Below are positions 40,553 to 46,002 of a stretch of DNA of 46,002 nt, piece after piece. Origin of the DNA: Hyphomicrobiales bacterium (GTDB taxonomy: Bacteria > Pseudomonadota > Alphaproteobacteria > Rhizobiales > Rhizobiaceae); assembly GCA_900467745.1 (NCBI GenBank), contig UBQW01000044.1:77353-123354 (forward strand), written 5' to 3'. Within the stretch, counting starts at the first letter, position 1, and every line of letters starts with the position of its first letter. The notes under the pieces were generated by a model. The model saw nothing but the letters and a program-made list of their open reading frames with translations, searched no databases and was not told the origin of the DNA. Both the position numbers and the translations under genes were made by a program.

Positions 40553-41449
40553 TCAGGCCTTGTTGACGCTGGCCGCGTAGATCTCGTTGATCGTTTCGGC
40601 AAGGCTCGCGTCGAACTCCGCGTCGCTCATCGAAACACGCAGGTTCTCGGTCAGTGCGCGCGAGAAGCTGGCGATCATGCCATGGTTGTGGCTGAGCTTT
40701 TCGCAGGCGTCGGTGCGGCTGTAGCCGCCGGAGAGTGCGACGACGCGCACGACCTGCTTGTGGGCAACTAGAGGTGCGTAGAAATCGGCGACCGTCGGGA
40801 TCGTCAGCTTCAGCACCACCTTTTCGCTCGCAGGCAGCAGGTCGAGCTGCTTTGCGATCTCGTCGCGAAGGATGGCCTCGGCCTCCTGCTTCGTCGGGCT
40901 CTTGATGGAGACTTCAGGCTCGACGATCGGAACGAGGCCGCTGCCGATGATCTGGCGTGCCACTTCGAACTGCTGCTTGACGACGGCTGCAATGCCTGAC
41001 CGGTCGGCGCTTGCGATCACCGAGCGCATCTTGGTGCCGAAAATGCCCTTGTCGCGGCCGCGCGCGAGGAGCGTCTCCAGCTCAGGCATCGGCTTCATGA
41101 TCTGGACGCCGTTTTCCTCGGCAGCCAAGCCCTTGTCGATCTTGAGAAGCGGAACGACGCCGCGCTTTTCCCAGAGATAGGAGGGAACCGGCTGGCCATC
41201 GACGTCGCCGTCCATGGTCCGCTCGAAGAGGATCGCGGCGATGATCTTTTCGCCTGTGAAGGCAGGCGCGCTCATGATGCGGACGCGCATGGCGTGCATC
41301 AGGCGGAACATGTCCTCGTCACCCTGGTAATCGCTGTCGGCGATGCCGTAGAGGCGCAACGCTGCGGGTGTCGAACCACCGCTCTGGTCCAGCGCTGCAA
41401 TGAATCCTGGCGCCGAGCTGATCTTGTCCAACATCTTCGCGTCCACCAT
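40553..41449 (-). CDS. fda: Class I fructose-bisphosphate aldolase
   Basis: A 298-residue Schiff-base aldolase of the bacterial Fda type. It splits fructose 1,6-bisphosphate into dihydroxyacetone phosphate and glyceraldehyde 3-phosphate. Visible marks are GFIAALDQSGGSTP near the N-terminus, LFERTMDG, PIVEPEVSI and the lysine of VVLKLTIPT, the expected Schiff-base residue. GGYSRTDACEKL contacts the substrate phosphate. It follows pgk on the same strand but is separated by a terminator and a palindrome-rich 180-bp region, so it probably has its own promoter. The ribosome site is AAGGA. Confidence 0.94.
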   Translation of the reverse strand: MVDAKMLDKISSAPGFIAALDQSGGSTPAALRLYGIADSDYQGDEDMFRLMHAMRVRIMSAPAFTGEKIIAAILFERTMDGDVDGQPVPSYLWEKRGVVPLLKIDKGLAAEENGVQIMKPMPELETLLARGRDKGIFGTKMRSVIASADRSGIAAVVKQQFEVARQIIGSGLVPIVEPEVSIKSPTKQEAEAILRDEIAKQLDLLPASEKVVLKLTIPTVADFYAPLVAHKQVVRVVALSGGYSRTDACEKLSHNHGMIASFSRALTENLRVSMSDAEFDASLAETINEIYAASVNKA

Positions 41450-41578
41450 ACTTCATTCCTTCTCTCGAACCGGCACATCGCGTCCGGATTTTGCTCTTTG
41501 TCAAAGCCGATCGGCAGTCGAATCTGCGATACCAGAAGAATTTTAAAAGGAAAATCCTGGGGTAAGCTATTGAAACGA

Positions 41579-41603
41579 TTGAAATCATTTCAAACGTTTG
41601 AAA
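41579..41603. promoter_or_regulatory. Overlapping palindromes upstream of fda, LacI-type operator look
   Basis: TTGAAATCATTTCAA (41579-41593) and TTTCAAACGTTTGAAA (41588-41603) are both perfect palindromes sharing six bases. A further TTGAAACGATTGAAA precedes them. The central AAACGTTT with its CpG is typical of LacI/GalR-family operators. The site lies 130-155 bp upstream of the aldolase start, after the pgk terminator. Confidence 0.5.
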
Positions 41604-41627
41604 GTTTAAAGTTGTTTTAGTTCCAAT

Positions 41628-41660
41628 GAAAAAACCGCGAAAGCGCTGGCTCCCGCGGTC
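41628..41660 (-). terminator. Rho-independent terminator of pgk
   Basis: On the minus strand ACCGCG pairs with CGCGGT, with a small inner hairpin (AGCGCT) in the loop, followed by TTTTTTC. It lies about 40 bp after the pgk stop. Confidence 0.75.
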
Positions 41661-41701
41661 TTCAATGAAACGGTCCAAACAGGCCAGAAGCCCGGTTTGG
41701 C

Positions 41702-42904
41702 TTACTTGGCCTTGGTGAGGACCTCTACACCAGGCAGGACCTTGCCTTCCATCCATTCCAGGAACGCACCGCCTGCGGTCGAGACGTAGGTGAAGTCATC
41801 GGCAACGCCGGCGTGGTTCAACGCCGAGACGGTATCGCCGCCACCGGCGACCGAGGTGAGCTTGCCGGCCTTGGTGCGCTCTGCCGCATATTGCGCGGCG
41901 GCAACGGTTGCCTTGTCGAAGGGCTCGATTTCGAAGGCGCCGAGCGGGCCGTTCCAGACCAGCGTGTTGGCGCGTTCGATCCAGGCCTTCACCGCTTCGA
42001 CCGACTTCGGGCCGACGTCGAGCATCATGGCGTCATCGGGAATGGCGTCGATGGCGACGATCTCATTGGCGGCACCGGCCTTGAACTCGCGGGCGACGAC
42101 GCCGTCCTCGGGCAGAACGATCGCGCAGCCGGCGGTCGCGGCTTCGATCATGATCTGGCGGGCGGTGTCGGCGAGGTCATGCTCGCAGAGCGACTTGCCG
42201 ACGCTGGTGCCGCGCGCGGCGATAAAGGTGTTGGCCATGCCGCCGCCGATGACGAGGGCGTCGACCTTCTTCACGAGGTTCATGAGGAGATCGATCTTGG
42301 TCGAGACCTTGGCGCCGCCGACGATGGCAACGACGGGACGGACCGGCTGGCCGAGGCCCTTTTCCAGCGCTTCCAGTTCAGCCTGCATGGTGCGGCCGGC
42401 GTAAGCAGGGAGGTGACGGGCAAGGCCTTCGGTCGAGGCATGGGCGCGGTGCGCGGCCGAGAAGGCGTCGTTGACGTAGATGTCGCCATTGGCGACCAGC
42501 GCCTTGACGAAGTCGGGGTCGTTCTTTTCCTCGCCCTTGTGGAAGCGGGTGTTTTCAAGAAGCAGGATGTCGCCATCCTTCATGGCGGCCACAGCACCTG
42601 CGGCGGCTTCGCCGATGACGTCGGTTGCCGTCTGCACGGGATGGCCGAGCACGGCTTCAACCGAGGGGGCGATCAGGGTCAGCGACAGGTCCGGCGAGGG
42701 GCCATCCTTGGGGCGGCCGAAGTGCGCGAGAAGGATAACCTTGGCGCCCTTCTTGGAGAGTTCCTTGATGGTCGGGGCGACACGCTCGATGCGGGTCACG
42801 TCCGTCACCTTGCCGTCCTTCATCGGGACGTTGAGGTCGACGCGGACGAGAACGCGCTTTCCGGCAATGTCGTTAAGATCGTCGAGTGTCTTGAAGGAAG
42901 GCAT
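41702..42904 (-). CDS. pgk: Phosphoglycerate kinase
   Basis: A 400-residue enzyme of normal length that transfers phosphate between 1,3-bisphosphoglycerate and ADP. Marks are VLVRVDLNVPMKDG, LLAHFGRPKD, GGAKVSTKIDLL, the nucleotide site GPLGAFEIEPFD and the C-terminal SVAGGGDTVSAL. It lies between the aldolase and gap genes in the common rhizobial glycolytic order, though here a K+/H+ antiporter and two small genes intervene before gap. Confidence 0.97.
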   Translation of the reverse strand: MPSFKTLDDLNDIAGKRVLVRVDLNVPMKDGKVTDVTRIERVAPTIKELSKKGAKVILLAHFGRPKDGPSPDLSLTLIAPSVEAVLGHPVQTATDVIGEAAAGAVAAMKDGDILLLENTRFHKGEEKNDPDFVKALVANGDIYVNDAFSAAHRAHASTEGLARHLPAYAGRTMQAELEALEKGLGQPVRPVVAIVGGAKVSTKIDLLMNLVKKVDALVIGGGMANTFIAARGTSVGKSLCEHDLADTARQIMIEAATAGCAIVLPEDGVVAREFKAGAANEIVAIDAIPDDAMMLDVGPKSVEAVKAWIERANTLVWNGPLGAFEIEPFDKATVAAAQYAAERTKAGKLTSVAGGGDTVSALNHAGVADDFTYVSTAGGAFLEWMEGKVLPGVEVLTKAK

Positions 42905-42976
42905 TGGGAAATCCGTTCGTTTATTGCCTGAAAAGATGCGGGGACCATAGCAAGGATCATCGCGGACGCAAGGCGT

Positions 42977-44827
42977 TCAGCGCGGGTTTTCGTCGGCTTT
43001 TCCACCCGCCGCGGCGGCTGCCGCCTCCTTGTTCTTGCGGCTCTTGAAGCGGTCGTGCACGCGGTCGATGATATCGCGCATATTGATGAAGATCGGCAGC
43101 GTCACGGCCGGCTCGACGGCCTCCAGCGACATGCCGATCGCGCTGATATGATCGTGGTCGTCGAGGTCGCGGACGATGAGGATGATGGAGCCCAGGCGCA
43201 CGCGGTCGGCATATTCCGCCTTGCCGCCGAGACGCTGCTTCATCAGTTCGGCGATGGTCAGGCCCTTCTCGTTTTCGTTCAAAAGGCCGGGGCCATAGGC
43301 GGCGTCGAGATCGGTTGCTGGGCGGCTCGGGGAAAGGGCGAAGGCGCCGAAGAAATCGGTGTCGTCTTCCTCAACCGGCACGCGGCTTGCGAAGAGCTTG
43401 TCGAGCAGGCGCGAGTAGGAGGGGACGATGAAGAGGTAGACCAGATCGTTCTCGCGCAAGCGGCCGGCATATTGATAGCGCATCGACTTGCCGTCGCGGA
43501 TGACGAGCGAGGGTGTCGCCCAACGCGGAATGCGCTCGCCACGCAGCACGGGGCTGTCCTTGACGACGCGGTAGGAGAGGAGTTCGTGGTTGGCAGCACC
43601 CGGCAGATCGACCTCCACCTTGTCGACGGCGCCGATGCGCGGCGGAATGATCAGGCCGAGTTTCTTGGCGACCGGCTTGATGGTCCAGCCTTGCACCAGC
43701 AGTGAGACGAGCACGATGATGAAGGCGGTGTTGAAATAGACCTGGCCGTTTTCCAGCCCGCCGAGGATCGGCATGATGGCGAGCAGAATGGAGACGGCGC
43801 CGCGCAGGCCGACCCAGGCGACGAAACCGATTTCCTGCTGCGTGTAGTCGAAGGGCAGCAGCGACAGCCAGATCGCCAGCGGGCGGGCGATGAAGATCAG
43901 GAAGAGCGCGAGCAGGACCGCCGGGATGGCGATCGCGCCAAACTGCGATGGCGTCGCGAGCAGGCCAAGCACCAGGAACATGATGATCTGCGCCAGCCAG
44001 GTCATGCCGTCCTGGAAGCGCTTGATCGAGGCATAGCCGGGCAGCTTGCGGTTTCCGGCATAGATGCCGGCGACGTAGACCGCGAGGAAGCCGCTGCCGC
44101 CGACGGCGCCTGTAAACGAGAAGACCAGGAGCGCCAGCGCCAGAACGAAGATCGGCGTCAGGCCGCGATCGGTCTCCAGCCTGCCGACGATCAGCACGAT
44201 CATCATGCCGCCGAGCAGGCCCAGGATGACGCCGAGGCCCATCTGCTGCACGAACATGGCGAGCATGCCGATGTTGATACCGTGATAGCGCTCGCCCGAT
44301 GCCAGGACCTCGACCAGCGCGATGGTCAGGAAGATCGCCATCGGATCGTTGGTGCCGGATTCGACCTCAAGCGTCGAGCGCACCTTGTCGCGAATGTTGA
44401 TGCCGCCGATGCGCAGGAGGAAGAAGACGGCGGCGGCGTCGGTGGAGGCGACGATGGAGCCGAGCAGCATGCCCTCGAGCCAGGTGAAGTTCAAAAGCCA
44501 CATGGCGGCGACGGCAAACAGGGACGCCGTCATCAGAACGCCGACCGATGCCAGCGTTATCGAGGGGACGGCGGCGAGCTTGAAGGCCTGCACCGGCGTG
44601 CCGAAGCCGGAATCGAACAGGATGATCGCAAGCGCGATCGAGCCGAGGATATAGGCGAGGTAATTGTTGGTGAATTCGATGCCGAGGCCGTCGCTGCCCG
44701 CAAGCAGGCCGATGCCGAGAAACAAGAGCAGAAGGGGGGCGCCGAAGCGGAAGGCGAGCAGGCTGGAGAAGGCCGCAAGAAGCACGAGCGCCGTCGATAC
44801 CAGTACGACGATGTAGAATGCTTCCAT
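42977..44827 (-). CDS. Potassium/proton antiporter, CPA1 type (NhaP2/CvrA-like)
   Basis: A 616-residue protein. The membrane part (residues 1-395) has 12-13 helices with the ion-binding signatures SIVASTDAAAVF and EVESGTNDPMAIFL. It continues into a cytoplasmic TrkA-C-like domain (about 400-480) and a further C-terminal domain of the kind found in CvrA. The tail is Ala/Lys-rich. It would exchange K+ (or Na+) for protons at the inner membrane. AAAGGGG precedes the ATG. It is on the same strand as pgk with a 72-bp gap. Confidence 0.9.
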   Translation of the reverse strand: MEAFYIVVLVSTALVLLAAFSSLLAFRFGAPLLLLFLGIGLLAGSDGLGIEFTNNYLAYILGSIALAIILFDSGFGTPVQAFKLAAVPSITLASVGVLMTASLFAVAAMWLLNFTWLEGMLLGSIVASTDAAAVFFLLRIGGINIRDKVRSTLEVESGTNDPMAIFLTIALVEVLASGERYHGINIGMLAMFVQQMGLGVILGLLGGMMIVLIVGRLETDRGLTPIFVLALALLVFSFTGAVGGSGFLAVYVAGIYAGNRKLPGYASIKRFQDGMTWLAQIIMFLVLGLLATPSQFGAIAIPAVLLALFLIFIARPLAIWLSLLPFDYTQQEIGFVAWVGLRGAVSILLAIMPILGGLENGQVYFNTAFIIVLVSLLVQGWTIKPVAKKLGLIIPPRIGAVDKVEVDLPGAANHELLSYRVVKDSPVLRGERIPRWATPSLVIRDGKSMRYQYAGRLRENDLVYLFIVPSYSRLLDKLFASRVPVEEDDTDFFGAFALSPSRPATDLDAAYGPGLLNENEKGLTIAELMKQRLGGKAEYADRVRLGSIILIVRDLDDHDHISAIGMSLEAVEPAVTLPIFINMRDIIDRVHDRFKSRKNKEAAAAAAGGKADENPR

Positions 44828-45085
44828 GCCCGAACCCCTTTATGCAAATATCAATCGCCGCAGTGTCGCCCCCCGTCGCATGCGGCTGTCTAAAACTATG
44901 GTATCGCGTCTCCAGTTCCGTTCCGATGCCTGCCAGTAAACGGCAAAATCCGCACGAAGGGTAGACCTAAAGGGCTATCCTTGCGCTTTGCTGCATCATG
45001 CTGCTGAGCGATCCGCCTAACGGCAAATCAAATGAACGGTTGGAGAGTGATCCTGAGTAAAGTGTAGGATCAAATCAGGCGAGAG

Positions 45086-45117
45086 CAGGGCAGAAATCGC
45101 TGCCCTGTCCTTTTCTT
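45086..45117 (+). terminator. Strong plus-strand terminator with no gene in front
   Basis: CAGGGCAG and CTGCCCTG form a perfect 8-bp stem around AAATCG, followed by TCCTTTTC on the plus strand. The stretch 44828-45146 (319 bp) contains no gene I can support; upstream on the plus strand there is only an 11-codon frame (45031-45066) and a hairpin GATCCT / AGGATC. The terminator may end a small RNA, or stop antisense transcription towards the gene on the other strand. Confidence 0.45.
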
Positions 45118-45146
45118 GGACAATCGTCGCGTATTTCTCTTTGGCC

Positions 45147-45461
45147 TTACGCCTCTTCGTCGCCGTCGTCTTCATCCGCGTCCGAAATCGGGATGAGGAA
45201 GACGACGAATTCGTCGTCGATGGTGCGCGAGGGGTCGTCGTCGAACTCGTAGGCATGCTCGACTTCGCTGGCCTCATCCGGGGTCGCCTTGCGCAGGGTG
45301 AGCGGCGCCTTGCCATCCCATACCGGCTTGCCTTCGCTCTCGAGCACCGTCAGATCCTCGCGGAAATCCTCGGCCTCGATGAAGTGCTTGGCGTCTTCGG
45401 CGTTTTCCGAGCGGAAACTCGCGATGGCTTTGCCTGATATCTCGATGGTGAAGTAGTCCAT
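45147..45461 (-). CDS. Acidic hypothetical protein
   Basis: A 104-residue protein beginning MDYFTIEISGKAIASFRSEN, then ESEGKPVWDGKAPLTLRKA, and ending in an acidic run (SDADEDDGDEEA). A short beta-rich fold followed by a disordered acidic tail is likely. I do not recognise the family. The chosen ATG follows GAAAGAG; 18 further codons are open upstream without a ribosome site. It is on the same strand as the antiporter and gap genes. Confidence 0.75.
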   Translation of the reverse strand: MDYFTIEISGKAIASFRSENAEDAKHFIEAEDFREDLTVLESEGKPVWDGKAPLTLRKATPDEASEVEHAYEFDDDPSRTIDDEFVVFLIPISDADEDDGDEEA

Positions 45462-45543
45462 TGATTTCTCTTTCGTTTCGCTGATGTCTAACATTATGGT
45501 GTTCGTTCGCGCCACGCCAGCCCCGCAGCCGTCATGCGTGCAA

Positions 45544-45684
45544 TTATCGCGGTCCCATCAGTCGCGAGGAGGAGGCCAGCAGCGGTTGGCCCTTGGCGAG
45601 CTGCTTGGAGCCGCCGCCGACGACGGTCAGGCTGAGCACACCGGCGATCATGACAAGTAGGATTGCCAACATCAGGATTTTCAT
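45544..45684 (-). CDS. Small single-span membrane protein
   Basis: A 46-residue ORF with one hydrophobic helix (MKILMLAILLVMIAGVLSLT) and a short polar tail (KQLAKGQPLL). It may be a membrane-anchored or secreted small protein. I do not recognise a family and the ribosome site is weak. The codon composition fits the neighbours. Confidence 0.55.
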   Translation of the reverse strand: MKILMLAILLVMIAGVLSLTVVGGGSKQLAKGQPLLASSSRLMGPR

Positions 45685-45804
45685 GGGTGGTTCGCTCGTT
45701 GTCGGTTCGGCGTCTGGTTGCGCGACCGCGTTGCAGCTTCGATCGAATTTACCGCATCCGGCCGGATGACGGCAAGCGCGTTTGGCCGTCGCGGCGCATC
45801 TTGG

Positions 45805-45839
45805 CAAACGAAAAGCGGCCCGGTTTCCCGAGCCGCTTT
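45805..45839 (-). terminator. Rho-independent terminator of gap
   Basis: On the minus strand AAAGCGGC pairs with GCCGCTTT, extended by an inner CGG/CCG, and is followed by TTTCG and more T residues. It lies about 22 bp after the gap stop. Confidence 0.85.
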
Positions 45840-45861
45840 ACTAAGTCTTGTCGCGAAGACC

Positions 45862-46002
45862 TTAGATGGTCTTGGCGAAGGCGACTGCCGTGTCCGACAT
45901 GCGGCTGGAGAAGCCCCACTCGTTGTCGTACCAGGACAGAACGCGTACGAAGTTGCCTTCCATGACCTTGGTCTGGTCGGAGGCGAAGATCGAGGAGTGG
46001 CT
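45862..46002 (-). CDS. gap: Glyceraldehyde-3-phosphate dehydrogenase, C-terminal end
   Basis: The last 46 codons of GAPDH run off the right edge. The conserved end VLSWYDNEWGFSSRM and TAVAFAKTI is clear. The enzyme oxidises glyceraldehyde 3-phosphate with NAD and phosphate. It is upstream of pgk on the same strand, as expected of the glycolytic cluster. The catalytic cysteine and nucleotide domain are outside the window. Confidence 0.93.
   Translation of the reverse strand, partial: SHSSIFASDQTKVMEGNFVRVLSWYDNEWGFSSRMSDTAVAFAKTI

Overview
The window is chromosomal DNA of a GC-rich alphaproteobacterium, most likely a Rhizobium-type member of the Rhizobiaceae. The evidence is the zinc-ligand-free rpmJ and rpmE, rpmE next to an rcdA/DUF1465 gene, the fda-pgk-gap glycolytic cluster, a palindromic intergenic element of rhizobial type, and a second-style chemotaxis cluster resembling che2 of Rhizobium leguminosarum. 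I see no tRNA, rRNA, CRISPR array, insertion sequence or prophage.

Left part (1-12.5 kb): housekeeping and metabolic genes. In order: a threonine dehydratase-like enzyme, a membrane-anchored AraC-type regulator divergent from a secreted protein with a 12-bp inverted repeat between them, gamma-glutamyltransferase, an alpha/beta hydrolase, a TPR protein, rpmJ, purE-purK with a 4-nt overlap, two divergent DUF465 proteins, an ArsR regulator with a TauE/SafE permease, a divergent ThiE-like protein and a Sel1-repeat protein.

Centre (12.5-24.3 kb): a complete chemosensory operon, STAS (CheS-like)-cheY-cheA-cheW-mcp-mcp-cheW-cheR-cheB, largely built of 4-nt overlaps and closed by a strong terminator. 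No flagellar gene or cheD is present. A soluble receptor-like protein with a diverged signalling tip is divergent from it. Between the two mcp genes lies the decayed tail of a third mcp.

Right-centre (24.3-35.9 kb): an SDR/TetR pair, suhB-type phosphatase, a MotA/MotB-like pair outside any flagellar locus, an intergenic palindromic repeat, a YegP-like protein, an orphan CopG-type antitoxin, an ABC exporter, rpmE, and rcdA. The rcdA upstream region carries two perfect TTAA-N7-TTAA (CtrA-type) boxes and a possible terminator-ended small RNA. A DUF1192 protein, an MFS transporter, a tiny membrane protein and a VOC protein follow.

Right end (35.4-46 kb): a MarR regulator and a CLC transporter flank a perfect 19-nt palindrome. 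The CLC gene converges on a second CLC gene with the sequence marks of the fluoride-type CLC-F family. Upstream of that second gene I can read a promoter, a fluoride riboswitch aptamer, a complementary segment that could mask a start codon, and a 22-codon leader ORF whose stop overlaps the transporter start. Then come a PhzF-like protein, class I fructose-bisphosphate aldolase, pgk, a K+/H+ antiporter, two small proteins and the 3' end of gap. The most interesting items are the fluoride-responsive leader, the rcdA upstream region, and the chemosensory cluster with its mcp relic.
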